From Pempheris klunzingeri (taxonomy: Eukaryota; Chordata; Actinopteri; Acropomatiformes; Pempheridae), in the NCBI RefSeq assembly GCF_042242105.1, contig NC_092022.1, positions 13,574,001 to 13,638,000 on the forward strand: a stretch of 64,000 bases of DNA, read 5' to 3'. This document shows, piece by piece, positions 12,743-26,400 of the stretch. How positions within the stretch are numbered: the stretch's first letter is position 1; each line of letters opens with the position of its first letter. The notes beneath the pieces were generated by a model. That model saw nothing but the letters and a program-made list of their open reading frames with translations, did no database searches and was not told the DNA's origin. Position numbers and translations under genes: made by a program.

Positions 12743-15700
12743 ATGGCGTGCTGTGGGCGCTCTCTGGACTCCCCATGTACACTGGCCTTGCTGGTGGGCT
12801 TCCAGTTCGCCTTTGTTCTCTATTTCTCCCTTGGTGGCTTTAGAGGCCTGGTGTCTGTCCTGGTGCACTCCACAGAGCCAGAGTTTGATTACTCTCGACC
12901 TCACGACGTCTATACCAACCTCAGTCATCTGGGAGTCCCACCTCCCCCGCCTCGGAACTCTGGCACTGGACCCCCTGCCACAGGACCACCGCTGAGAGAC
13001 TGCCAGATCCCCTCCCCACTGCTGGGTGAGAGAGTGAGAGTGGTTAAATGTATACTGGTATATGTAACATATGCATATACAGTAAAACGCACAGTGAATG
13101 TGTGGAATTCCGCTAAGTTGTTGTTCAGACGATTAATATTTACACTTTTAACCCTTTCCTTTCCTCCAGTCGGACCTGTATCTGTCCATCTTTCCTCTCC
13201 TCTGTCTCTGGAGGAGATCAGACAGAGGAACCCCTTAGTGCTCCCAGGCGGACGCTACCGGCCCCCGGACTGTGAACCTCGCCACCACACAGCGATCGTG
13301 GTACCGTACCGGAACCGGCAGACCCACCTGCGTGCCCTCCTCTACCACCTCCACCCTTTCTTGCAAAGACAGCAGATCCACTACAGCATCTACATAGTAC
13401 AGCAGGTCAGGCTATCTATGAATGTGTGTTTTGTGTGTGTGCATGCTGCTTCAAAATTTTATTATCCAATGTATCCAATGTTATAGCTCGGGCCGTCTCT
13501 CTCCACAAGAAAAAGCACTGGTGCTGGTGTAATATCAACACATTACTAGTGTAGTATTGGTGCGATACTGGTGTGTTAGGTGTGTAAACATTCTCAGCAT
13601 AATAGTAGCATTATGTGATACTGGTGTTAGTGGTGTAAGAATACCAATCTAACACTGTTATGGTATATTATGCTGTATTGTGACTATGTATTATCAGTAT
13701 ATTAATCTTGTAATGTCAGGGTATGACTGGAGTAATATTTGTGTTGCACTGCCGTATTTCAGGTGTATAACCAACATGTCACTGGCATAATACTGGTGTC
13801 ATAGTGCTTGTGACACATTTGTATTATTGATGTTATCCATTTATAATGCTTGGGTGGTTGCTCTGGGTAATTCACTGATAAAAATGTGTACTAGTTGCAA
13901 CTGAGAAAACTGTGAGTGTAACTGCTTGCTAGGTTGCATCCTCAAATTGCAATGTGCTGTAGCTCAACTGTAAACCACAGTAAGTTAGTGTGAGATTATT
14001 GTCTCACACATTGTGCTAACCTTATCAGTTTAATCAAAGAAAGTCAAAGAGTCGCATTGTGCAATAGCAGACCTTAAATGTTGTCCCTTAGCCAATCAGA
14101 GTTGAGCACTTAACACATGCTGTCTCCGTCTGACTTCAGTGGGGGAACGGTACTTTTAATCGAGCCAAGCTGCTGAATGTTGGGGTGCGGGAGGCACTCA
14201 GAGATGAAGACTGGAGCTGCATCTTCCTGCACGATGTTGACCTGCTGCCTGAGAACGACCACAACACCTACACCTGCCACAAACAGTTCCCCACACACCT
14301 GTCTGTGGCCATGGACAAGTTCAGATACAGGTAGTAGCACGGTGTGTACGTGTGTATGGGTGGACTTCCACTTAAATGTATTGTGCTGAGACATTATTTT
14401 CAAGATTGCATATTGGTGATGTGATCCTCCCAGGTTGCCGTACCCACAGTATTTTGGTGGGGTGTCTGCAGTGACCCCAGACCAGTACATGAAGATGAAT
14501 GGCTTCCCTAACCAGTACTGGGGCTGGGGCGGAGAGGATGATGACATAGCTGCCAGGTGAGGAGGGTGAATGGGGCAGAGGTCACCGTCCTGCGCGATGA
14601 CAGAGTGAACTATAAACTGTGCATGTTGACATGTGAAATGTGCACGAGTATTCAGCATCAGAATTACATGCACACCATTTCAGCCTCTCCACTTTCTGTA
14701 CTTTTTTTCCATCTTTTGCTCTATTCATTTGTCTTTTTCTCTTACGTTTACATTTTTTGTTTCTTTGACTTTTATTTTATGTGCCCTAACATCATCTTTC
14801 ATCTTCACGTCCCCTCCCACTGCTGTGGCTTTGCTGTGTGTTTCTTGGAGTGTGCTCAGTGAGTATGTTTGCCTGAACTAGCTCACAGATTTGGGCTGGG
14901 CTGCGTGCTCAAGAGTTTTCAGGCATTTTTCAGGCTCATCTCATTTCTGTGCTGCGGTCCCTTCTCTCCACTCTCTGGCTTTTCTGTTAGAGACTGACAA
15001 GAATATTTCTCTCACAGTTATTGTAACATTTTTCCTTTTGTGCATGGTGTTTGCAGCTTAAAATATACCATATACTGGACATTCACAACATCAGTTACAC
15101 CATGTTTTAATTGACTTAGATAACTGAGGTGGCACAGAAGCAACAGAGATGGAAAAAGGGAACCACAGTGTCTTCTACTGCCTATAGTATGAGTATGTTA
15201 TTCTCATACGTCACCCACAATTGTGTTTGTTTTCTTTATTCTTCTGCTTTTAAATGTATACCATAGAAGCTAGATGTCTTCAGACTGAGTATTGCCATTG
15301 AGTTCTAGAAAATAATCATGGATAGTAAAGTGCCAGTGTTTGTTGATCTAATATTACCCTGACTATGAGATTTAGCTTTCCAGTTTTATGGCTGTGATTG
15401 AGAATCTTCTGTTCCCGTTAACTCCTGTTGTGTGCCGTCTTTCCAGAGTACGTCTGTCTGGCATGAAGATCATGCGCCCTCCTGTGGCCATTGGTCATTA
15501 CAAGATGATCAAGCACAAAGGAGACAGAGGCAATGAGCAAAACCCACGCAGGTACAGATGGACACACTCACAGACGCACAAAAATAATGTAGTCCCTTTG
15601 ATCTAATTTCACAGGGCCACTAGGATGTTTTTGAACTATGAAAAAATAATTTTCACGCTAGCAAATAAACACTCACCTTGTACGATTAACATTTGTCCAT

Positions 15701-16814
15701 CCCCATTGCTGGGGACAGGAATCATGTTGTCTTCCCCCTTTTCTCCCAAACTGCTGTCTTCAACCTTTCACATGTTGAATTTTGACAAGAGTGGTTGATT
15801 TTAAGTTGTATTGTTTTCCTCTGCTCGCTCGAGCCAACAATTTCTACAGCCCCAAGCAGCATGCTCATTTGTTTTCAGATAAAGAAAAACACATTTTTTC
15901 TTGCCTATGATGCTTCAGAAAGATTTTCTTGATTATGAAAACAACCTCCTGCAGATCAGTTGAAGTGCCACAAGTCACATTCACAGAATGGAAATATGTC
16001 TCAAACATAATTAAGACTAAACTCGTTGCTTGAATCACTTTGTCAAGCGGTTATTTCTTTCTTGCAGAGACTCAGATGAGAAGATTGATGTGACCCTCAT
16101 GTCGACCCAAACATGATTAGCTTAGCTTAGCATAAAGAATAGAAACTGGGGGAAACGGCTAACCTGGTTCTGCCCAAAGGTAACAAAACATGCATAGCAG
16201 CACAAATTTACACTTTTTATTTGTGTTGTTTAATCTGTACTCAAACCGAAGTGTTAAAATCCCAAGTTATGGTTTTACAGTGCTGAACTATTACCATCAT
16301 CTACTCGTCTAGCTCTTGGCACTCATCTACTCGTCTAGCTCTTGGCAAGAAAGAAAATGAACAAACTATTCCCTTAAAGTTTGACCCTGAATCTCCCCTA
16401 TTAAACACACACATACATGTGCACACAGACCTATGATAATATGTCCATCTTTCTAGATTTGACCTGCTGAAAAGGACCAGACTTAATTGGCGCTCCGACG
16501 GCCTCAACTCTCTGACGTACGAGCTCCTTTCCAAAGAGCTGGAGCCTCTCTACACCAACCTGACCGTCAACATTGGAGAAGACCCTCGTCTGCCCCCAGG
16601 GAAAGCACCCATCCTTGTGAAAACAACAACCCCTGTCCAGCAACGTAGCACCAGCAAGGTTGGAAGCACAGCCAACCAGGAGAAGAGGCAAGAGAGCAAA
16701 GGGGCTGTGGCGGCAAATTTGACTGATGTCAAGTCTGTTGGTAAAAAGACAGATCCTGCCCAGTCAACGGCAGCAAATCAAACAACACAGGAGAAGACAG
16801 GTGTGATGAAATAG
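12743..16814 (+). CDS. b4galt3: Beta-1,4-galactosyltransferase 3-like, six coding exons
   Basis: Coding exons are 12743-13025, 13170-13405, 14140-14330, 14434-14556, 15447-15551 and 16457-16814. All have AG/GT borders and join in phase to 431 residues. It is a Golgi type II membrane enzyme that transfers galactose from UDP-galactose to terminal GlcNAc on glycoproteins and glycolipids. A short cytoplasmic tail is followed by a signal anchor at about residues 11-33. The stem reads [18 protein letters not shown], close to mammalian B4GALT3. Family motifs are [13 protein letters not shown] from 176, the DVD metal site at 205-207, WGWGGEDDD at 266-274, and M298/H301 matching the manganese ligands of B4GALT1. 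Conservation ends near GEDPRLPP; a Ser/Thr/Gln/Lys-rich tail then runs to the stop. The N-terminus favours paralogue 3 over paralogue 2. Confidence 0.9.
13500..13815. repeat. Degenerate minisatellite in b4galt3 intron 2
   Basis: Diverged, irregularly spaced repeats of a core like ATACTGGTGT / GTGTAATACTGG recur (for example near 13564, 13619 and 13791). They make the stretch rich in GTGT and ATAC words. The period is too eroded to state. Confidence 0.5.
16051..16378 (+). mobile_element. Palindromic MITE-like interspersed repeat, copy 2 (shortened)
   Basis: Same family and orientation as the copy in bgn: GATGAGAAGATTGATGTGACC, GATTAGCTTAGCTTAGCATA, GGGGGAAACGGCTAACCTGG and a right end of AACTATTCCCTTAAA. 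The left terminus is missing or eroded. Near the right end a 26-bp unit containing CTACTCGTCTAGCTCTTGGC is duplicated in tandem (16295-16320 and 16321-16346). The element ends 78 nt before the last b4galt3 coding exon. Confidence 0.75.
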
Positions 16815-19652
16815 GTGTATAATAAAAGGACTGCATCACATCTGTAGCATAAAGTGGCTCCCACCTTCATTTTGATCTGAAAGACAGACTTGATCTGAAA
16901 GACAAAATGAAGACAGAATTAAGGAAAACAGTGTAGATCTGCTCTGTTGTGGGACATAAAGTACACCAGCCTTTAGTGCACAGTGCAGTTTAGGGGTAGT
17001 TATGCAGAGCATCACATAAAAACTTAATGTACTTTTGTCTACAGGGGTGCATTCAGGGACATGACGTCACCTCTTTGGTTTATTATCCACTGAAAGTGAC
17101 TCTGACTCCGGTGACTGACACCACTCTGGTCACGCTCACGACTAGTTTAGGGCCAGGAGAAGATTGGCAAAGGACTCATACCGACATGGAGGTCCAAAAC
17201 AAACGAAAATGAGACAGCAAATATATAAATCTTTGCTCTTTTCCAGACATCGCAAGTTGTAAGCAACCCATCTGCTGCCAGCAGACCTGCAGCTTCATCC
17301 AGTTTGCTCCCAAAAAACTGCTGCTGTCAGTCCACCCCACTCCGCAGTGGGTTTGTGTTTCTGTGCCTTCTCTCTTATACGCGCATTTTATAGACTGGTA
17401 TAGTTGCTTTTAGACACTGACCTGGGGTTCATTTTACCTCTCCTGCCTTGCGGCAAATGATAGAAAGCAGGGAGGCTAAAGCTCATCCTAGATCAGAACA
17501 AATGATTTGTTCCAGGACTGCCGTTTTATATTTGTGTGTATTGATCAAGCGCTGACCAACTCCATAGACAATTCTAGAGTTTATATTTATATAGAGAGAC
17601 TTCTTTATTTGTTTACTGATTTGTTTTACTTGTCCTTCCTTACAGTCTGGTGCCTCTCTCTCTCTCTCTCTGACATTTAGTTTCTAGACAATCAAATCAT
17701 ATGGGAAGATAACTCTGTATCCAACCACATAAACAAAGTGATGAGATATCATGACTATCTTTACACCTGTCAGATAAACATAGACTTGGCATGATAGTTG
17801 TTGTCTAGTTTGACTATACTCTCGATACATGGATAGACCTGTGCTTCTGATATTACCTGTGATTTTATTTTATTTTTTTAGTTTAGAGTCAGGTATGATG
17901 GAAAAAAGCGAACTTGCAAACAATATTGTAGGCATGTGACAACACATTTGCCGGTTTCAGATTGTGTTTTAATAATTAAAAAAAAGGTCTCAGTTACGAT
18001 AAAGCACTGTGCATAGATCTAGGTCTAGGCTTTTCACTAGAAGGCCTCATGGCTTCATGGAGGGTTTTTCAGTATATTATGAAAGACCCTGGTGCATCTA
18101 AAAGCTACAAATGAGTGTCTGCCTCTGCTTGTCTTGTGTCTTGAAGGAAAGGAGACAAGGAAGAAGGAAACACGTGTATTAGGACATGCATGTGGGTAAT
18201 TTGTCTTGACAGCTCAATCATCATATACTTCTATGATTAAACAGCCACATCATATCCCAGACATTCCTTTTTTCCCATATCAGTTATTTGGAATGTATTA
18301 TTTTGAGTTGTCATCCTAGTTTACCTTCTTTAAAAGGAGATTTTATCAGGTGAGCTTAGTTTGTGGACGGGGACTTAAATCTGATCACTCGTAAGCTATA
18401 GGATTTCTTGCTGCTATTTGACTAGGGACACTGTATGATTAATTAGCAAGGAAAATGACATATTGTAACACTACTTTTCTGGTGTGGAATTGTGTTTTAT
18501 CCTACTAACAAGCAATGTATTACTTTTTCTAATTTGAATGTATTTAATTTATTCATTTATTTATTGAGTCACTGATTTTCTGCGTATGTGCTGTAGAGGT
18601 TGAAATGCCCTTTTTCATTTTAGAGCAGATCATTATCCCTTTAGACCTCATCTCCATGTTACTTGTTAACATTGTTAACATGTTAACATTGTGCCTCATG
18701 AAATAAGCCCACATTACTGAAAAGTTGAAGGCACACTGCTGAGCTGTATCCGAGCGCCCTCAAGTGCCACAGTCTGGCATAGCGCCAACCAAGACAAACC
18801 CAGGACTGAATGAAACTGCAGTGTTGTGACATGAATGTTAATCATTACCGTTGGCCATTCACAGGTTTCAGCCAATCAAATCTTTGCATTGCTCTGTCTG
18901 GAGGTATCTGGTATCACATGATTGATCCCACCAGCTTAAAAGTGTAGAGCATCTCTCTGAATTCTACTGGTTAATAGAATCAAAAAACTACATGGTGAGT
19001 GTTTTATGAATGAATATAGTTTTATAGAAGGAATCTATGTTTATTTGATAAAATATGATAAAATGTTACATGTTTCAGAGTGCTGTACAAACAGAATACA
19101 CAGAGATATTAAGGCCTAATTTCTTAGCTTTATACTACATAAGAATTTAGTTGCATTTCAATAGATAATACAGTGTATCCTCCACTTAACATATTGCCTG
19201 GGACAGCGCCTGTATGACATGAAGCAGTGATACACTGGAAGCTTTTAAGGACGTTATGTAATCTCAGCAGATTAATCAGCAAACTGTGTGCTTACCTGGA
19301 GATGGTTCTATATTTAATAAATAGGCTAGTTTTTATAAAGGATGTTTTCGCATAAGTGTTGGAAATATATACTGTGTAGTTAAATGCAAATTCAGTAAAC
19401 AGATTTGCGACTTCATGGTTTTATTTAAAGAGTTCATTTGATCACAAACTCATTCTGTCATTAAACTCACACGTTTGAGAAGCGTAAATGTGATGGCCGA
19501 GAACCACCTCGTGTTATGTGTTCATGGCAAATGAGACATAATCAATACATTACATAATCTATAATGAAGGACTGTGATGTTTGCATAATGCAGTGATACC
19601 TGTCGTCTTCTTTGGTTGCCTTATTTACTGACCTTGTCTTGAAGATGAAAAA

Positions 19653-19683
<31 letters not shown>

Positions 19684-22500
19684 GAGAGCAAGGTCATCAA
19701 AAAAGGCAACAGAAGCCGTGAAGTATGATGGAAAGTGTTGTGACAGAAAGCAAATATGTCTACCAATAAAAAACACATAACCAAAAATGTGTTTCTTCAC
19801 ACTTTTTCTATCATGATCTTACCAAACACATTTATGCAATGACATAAACGTACAGCTACACACACTCAAATACAAAGTGCACTATAAATACATTTAAACA
19901 CTTACAGTGATGCACTAACTCCCCCACAACACTCGAGGCCTCTTAATGAATACAGGCTTTTGCATTTTGATTAATGCTGCTGGAGCTTTAACGTCGCAGA
20001 GATCAGATGCTCATGCTAGCTGGTAGATTAGCAGTCATATATCATCATCAACACATGCTGTAGAGTAATCTAAAACTGCACTAACCTGTTACATCACCCT
20101 GTATATTGCATGCCTCCGTGTTCTATGAGGGCATAAAGAGTAGGATTAAAAAGTTGGATATGAGATCATACCTATAAATAGACAGTAACCCCCAGCACTG
20201 TATGTTCGATCTGTTTCATAATCTAAAATGCTGTATGACTCACCAAGAGAGGACAAAACACAAACTCATGAGCAGGGTGGATAACAAGAGCACCTTACAT
20301 CTAATTCCAGTGCAATACCAACACAGGCAACAGCTTCAAATGGAACCATAGAGCTGAAATAATGACACTGATTTAAAAAATAAAGTATTATAAAAAGCAA
20401 TATAAACTTCATTTATAGCATATTGTTGACACTGCTGGTCTTTTGTAGTTGAAAATACTAACAGGTATTTTGTCCTGCCCTGCATGAGATCATTTCTGCA
20501 GAAAACTCATTGCCTGGCTGAACATGTAACATGTAACAGGAACTTGACAAGCAACCACCGTGTTCACAGATGACAATAATGATAAATGTAGTAGCACAAG
20601 TAGATTAAAGTCATAAAGCAGCAAACTGACACACAAATGTCAGTTACACAGCAATATCTCAAGTTAGCTACATTCGCTAACGTTAGCCAGCTTAAGCTTC
20701 TCATGTTTAGAACTGTAGCAGCAAAACTGCTGAGTGTATTTTAATGCTCATCAACACAACTTTTCATTTGTTTGCATTTGAATATTGAGGCTGTTTTAGC
20801 TAAACCATTGCACCATATGTTTGCTGCTTAATATCACATATAGACCTGAATAACCACAGTTATACCACATGGTCATATAACAGCATGTAAGAAAAGAGAA
20901 AAAACGTGAGATAAACTGTCTATACTAACCACACGTTGTCCAGTATCTAATGCTGGGCCTAATGTTATGAGACATCATAGTCTAATGTTTTCTTTTTAAG
21001 TTGTCACACCTAAACGTCTTTCTGTAGGATGTTCTGGGATGCTGTCAGTCTGTGATGGCAGCAGTGACAGTTTACTTTGCACTTTCCATCCAGTAAACTG
21101 ACACACTGGCACACACTGTTGATGTTACCATGGCAGGCAGACACAGAGGGCTGAGGCAGCCTTTAGTCACCTCCTATTACTGTATGGTGTAGGAGACACA
21201 GCTGACCTCCCATACCTTCAGCTCATACGTCTCGTCTTTCTCATACCTGTTATGGTAAGACAGAAAGAAAATCTAAATCTTAACTGTTACACTCTCTTTC
21301 TTTCCTTTAGTCGGATCGTAAATCATTTCCTATTAATTACTGGTGATTCAGTTAATTTTTCATTTCTTTCACACAAGTTGTTAGTGTATGATGCCTCAAT
21401 ACTTTACCCACTTAAATGCTGACCTACAGCCAGGTAATTATCACAAAGGCATATTGTTAAGATCCCTAGCACTGTTAACACCCACAAAACATAACTTGAA
21501 GAAGAAATATGTCATGTTGAATTACAAGGCATTAAATCCTAACAAAATTATTTCTTGAGTTTTGACATTTAACTCAATATCAACTATGATATTATTTATA
21601 AAGTCAGGTAATGGCTATTTAACATATTACTACTAAATATTTCAAATCAAAATTCCTTTTGAGAGGGAAATGTTATGTCTGATTTATGACAGAAAAAAAG
21701 AAGAGAGGAATCTAAATTTTGCTCTGCAGTCACTCTTTTGGTGTGAATCACTGCCACACATCAATGTGAGTATCCATGATAGTAGGTCAAAACATTTGGT
21801 TATATAACCACTCTTAATGTTCTGCTCTGAAAATCATCACATCATTGGATATCGAAATAAAAGATATGAGAGATTGTATCAAGATCCTGAGGCATTTACA
21901 CGCATGGGGGCTGGATAATGAGGAGGAAGCGGGATCAGCCGTCAGGGTCGTCAGGGTTGGACCCTCATTCCCGTCTCATCCCACGGTTGCTCAGCTGTTC
22001 CTGTCATCCATATTTGCAGCCTCAGTGGACAATTTCCTCGGCCGCAGGCCTTCTCAGTGCTCACAACAACACATAGCTCAAGTGAATTAATTCTGCTATT
22101 GTGGCAGCACACTGGAGATCTAGGTCATGCAGTCATGTCTCTGTTTTTTTTGTGACCACCTAAAGTTATGTCAACATCCTCCTATCCTCCGACACAATCT
22201 GACCTTGACATACCCAGGTGATTTTCCACAGAGGGGTGTGTGTGTGTATGTGTGTGTGAGCCTGCTCCTGTGACAGAGTGTGTTTGTGTGCAGGCGTGTG
22301 TGCCAGTGGACATGTCTGTGGATGTATGTGTGTATACGTGTGCGTCCACTTGTGTATGGGTGTTTTATTTGTAGGTAGCATAGGTATGATGAGATGTGCT
22401 ATGAAAAAGAATGAGCCGCTGTCTATACTTAGGGCTTGCCTGCGGCTATGTGTGCATGGACGAGTGGAAGAGAAGATAAAGAGCACAGGAGTGGATGTGG
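16815..22500. other. b4galt3 3' UTR plus intergenic DNA
   Basis: An AATAAA at 16821-16826 follows the b4galt3 stop by only a few bases, so the true polyadenylation site is probably farther on; I cannot place it. The rest, to the atp6ap1l promoter, is AT-rich with small duplications such as the GTTAAC words near 18665-18690. A TG microsatellite occurs near 19656. No further gene, RNA or recognisable mobile element is visible. Confidence 0.55.
19656..19682. repeat. (TG)n microsatellite
   Basis: About 13 TG units in intergenic DNA. Confidence 0.9.
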
Positions 22501-22742
22501 GAGGGTGAGCAGAGTGTGAGAGGCAGAGGCAGGATGACAGAGAAGGGAGTAGGGTGGGAGGGAGAGGAGAGGAGAGGAGGAGGGAGGGTGCAGTGAGGGG
22601 ACTGTGACGCACGCTGATCAGCTCTGCTCGCTGCTTATTGGCCACGGTGACTGCCAGTCAGAGGAGCTGGGAGTCAGGCACTGCTAGGAGAGCAGATTAT
22701 GAAGCGGAGCTCAACCAGCGGCAGTCTCCTTTCATTGTCTCA
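22500..22742 (+). promoter_or_regulatory. atp6ap1l: Probable promoter and 5' UTR of atp6ap1l
   Basis: GC-richer than its surroundings, with a purine-rich run and then TTATTGGCCACGG near 22635, an inverted CCAAT box. It lies directly ahead of the signal-peptide exon. No TATA box is evident; the transcription start is not determined. Confidence 0.45.
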
Positions 22743-23364
22743 ATGGCTGTACACGCATTCCTCCTGTGCTCCCTCGCCTTGCTGTCAGCTCTCAGCCAGC
22801 CTGGGCTCTCCTTCACTGATGAAGAGTTGCAGCCTGGACTTATCTATGACGAAGTGCCTGAAATCCTGGACAGAAGGTAAATCCATCCTCTCTGTGGCTG
22901 TGAACAGAGGAGGGGTGTAGGGGAGGGGGGGGAGGGGTACAAGGAGATGCATGCGGGGATGCTGGGATGCTGATGTGTTCTCTCAGGATCTCTTTCTTTC
23001 TCTCATTCGCATCCCTTCCCATTTCCCAATCTCACCTTGGGTGTATCACAAATCGTGAATGGGGGCAGTATTGGTGTATCAGAGAGAGCTGAGCTGCGAG
23101 CCTTTGTTTGTCTCAGTGTTGGGGACTGCATCAGACGCTGCTCATCGATCACGGATGGGGCTGTTGTCTCTGTACAGTAGTGTTGGTCTGGCAGAAGGGA
23201 GCTAAATAAGGCTGGGGCAGTGGGCCTGCAGGAGAGGTACAAAAGAGAGGAAAAGACAAGAGGAGAGAAGAGGGGAGCAGCATGGAGGGAAGGTAAACAA
23301 GGATGGGACAAGGAGGAGAGGATGCATCAGGGATGGTCTGTTGGGGTCTGTTTACTGATGCAGT

Positions 23365-23414
<50 letters not shown>

Positions 23415-26400
23415 GAGTGGAGAAGGGAATTCTAGCCGGCCATGTCTGCATAATGCACATGCAGTCCTGCAGGTCAAATCTGGATAAAATATTCAGGGCT
23501 CAAACCTGGGGGCACTCACATTAGTGTCACAGGGACGGTGCCGAGTCGGCAGCCAGGGCCTTTGCTAGCTCCAGTTCCTGTCTGCTTACAGAGACATCGA
23601 GGCAAAAACCAATAATATTGTGCCAAAGCCATGTAAGGCTCTTGAAACCATGCCATGCATGGTGGCTCACACAAACCTCTATAGCGCAAATGCTTCAAAG
23701 GCAAAATATGCTGCAGTTTCTGACACAATGCTCTTTGATCATTGCTCAAACAATTTGTTGCCTTGTTATTGCACTTTCAGGACAGTAATAAACTCCTGAG
23801 AGCAAAAGATTATTACTGTCATGCTTTAATTTATTGCACAAAACAGTCTTATCCGTACACACATGTTTACAAGTCTAGGGCACCGATAACTTGGATTTAG
23901 AATTCCATATACAGTCTCAAGTCTCATGGGATTGCTCTCATTCCAGCTTAATCTAGTGTTTGTGAAACCCTGATAGATCCCTATCTTAACTTTTCACCGC
24001 AGTCACTCCGACAGAGAATGGCTACAATAATTTCTCTTGGGGTTTTGAGCCTAGTCCCTGGATCAAACTTTGTGCGTAACTCTGCAACGTAACAGTTGCA
24101 GTCCCCAGTCACAGCTCCATTCTCAGCTCTGACACACTCCAAGATGCTGTTATATAAGAGACGCTTTTCATGCCTTTCATTTCAGAGGCCTTGTAGGGTG
24201 CATAACATTGGCTGGAAATGCAGAAGAAAAGGTACAGTGAGTTAGAAGCCTCTACTGCTTATAGACATGGGGTTGCAGGGCAATAATGAAGAGGAAATGT
24301 TCACCAAGCGTGATTGTCTGTGGTAACTGACATGTGTAATATGATGACAAATATGGAACTGGACTAAGATAGATAGCCAAGAGCAAAATTGTTAAAAATA
24401 CAAACAGAAAAGGGCCTACTGGATGGTTATATAATTTTCTAACTTAACTCCATTCATCGTTATCCAAAGCCTTTCTAGGAAATGTGCTAGAAGAACATTT
24501 TAAAAATAATGATGTCTTTCAAGTCGTTCTTTGCCAAATCACAACAAAATAATTTAAAAGTTTAAAAGCTCATAAGTAATTTGACAAAGTCACCATGTTG
24601 ACACATTTCAGCTGTAATAATCTCTGTGGTAGCCACATTTATGAAACAACCCAAGCATAACACCAATCCAAGCATAACACCATAGATCCAAATATGGCAA
24701 CAGATTAGTTGTCCAAAGACTGAGTTGTAATTTTGAAAATTACCTCTTCGCTCCGAGTCATGGCCGAGTCTATCGGCGGCACAGACAAACATAGAGAATG
24801 AGATGAAAACTACAGCAAGATGAGATTTTGCTGCTGTACTTTATAGTTGTTTTCAAATGAAAAAAATGAACATGAACTTCAACAATAAAATAAAACATGT
24901 TAGTGAAAAGATCAAATACTTTATGAAACTGATTTGAAATGTATCTTACTTAAAGAAAATGAGTAAGGTGTAGCATTTAAACACCAGAATAAGATATAAA
25001 AACTAATAACATTTTATTTATACAAGATAGATAATTTAATTACAATAAAAACTTAATTCAATTAGCAATTAAAACCAATGTTGAGTTAACCTGGCCCAGT
25101 AAATTCAAACATCAAACATACACACAAGTCACTCTAATATGGATTTGAAGTCACTCTAATGTTCATTTCAAAAGCCTTCTACAGTCCACATTCAAATTAC
25201 GCTATTGTATTATAACTGACATGTTGTCAAAGACTGGGTCAGCACATTTAGACCAGCACAAGAATCGTGCATCTTCCCTTTTGAACTCATTCTCACGCTG
25301 CAAAATAATCATGTGAAATTTTAAAAATAAAAACACTTGTAGGATCTTCTAAACTATACACAACAAGTAAAAGATGCTCCAAAACCACAAACTGTTCCTG
25401 TCTGTCGTTCAGCAGCGTATTATAGTAACGTTGTTTATGTTTATGTCTTATGGAGTATTTGAGGTTTGAAAGGCTTATCTGTCGCTGTGTATAGTCAACA
25501 TGTGCTCAAATTTAGCATAAAACTGTTAAACACTGACAAACGGACCTAAATATAGACCCAGATTAGAGGTCAAAGTGTTGGATTTCCAGTGGAAGATTGA
25601 TCGGTGATCGGCTTTCAAAGAAAGATTAAAGGGATAAAAAAGCCCCTAATTTTAGCAATATTCACATATTATTAAAAATCTATACACTGTTTGCCCTGCA
25701 GACAGACAGATTCAGAACTAAAACACAGTGAGAAAAGATCAAGTCAAAGGTGAATAATCAAAGAAGTATGAATACCGTCACAATGGTAGAGTGTACGCAC
25801 CAGCGCTGATGCATTTGACCTCAGAGGCGTAGGAAGATTTAAACAACTCTAGTGCTTGACCTGAGGTCAAATTTGAAGCTGCAATCAAAGCTACACTGAA
25901 ATGACAGCAGGTCTCTAAGCAGCATCTTAGTAAACTCCTAAAGCTTAATCTGCACTAACAAATCTATTAATAGGCCCGTACCTGCAAGGTGGAAGACATG
26001 TTTACCTGCCATGTCAGAGAAATAATAATTTTTATTGAGTGCTTTTTTTTAATAAATGAAATAATATAATATACTTACTATACTTTATACGTAGACCAAA
26101 AATTATATTGCCTCTGAGATTAACATTACTTTGCATAAGTAGTTCACCTGGTACATTGTGAAATACTATCATAGCTAGGTTTGAAATTTCATATAGGCAT
26201 AATATAAGGAAATATGAGTACAAAAACACCTCACTGTAGTCTGATACACTATTGATATACACAATGACAAGGGTTCCAGGCTGAGAAACCAAAATCTAAT
26301 GGCTACAGATCCACATTCCTCATTTTCTAAATAAATCAAATCAATTTTTTTTGAATGTTATTCACAGTGAGCTCAATGAACCACATAGAAAACAGTCTGC

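Noticed and set aside
22166..22645. 159-codon minus-strand ORF rich in His, Thr and Pro
   Set aside because: It arises from GT-rich simple sequence and the purine-rich atp6ap1l promoter; no recognisable domain.
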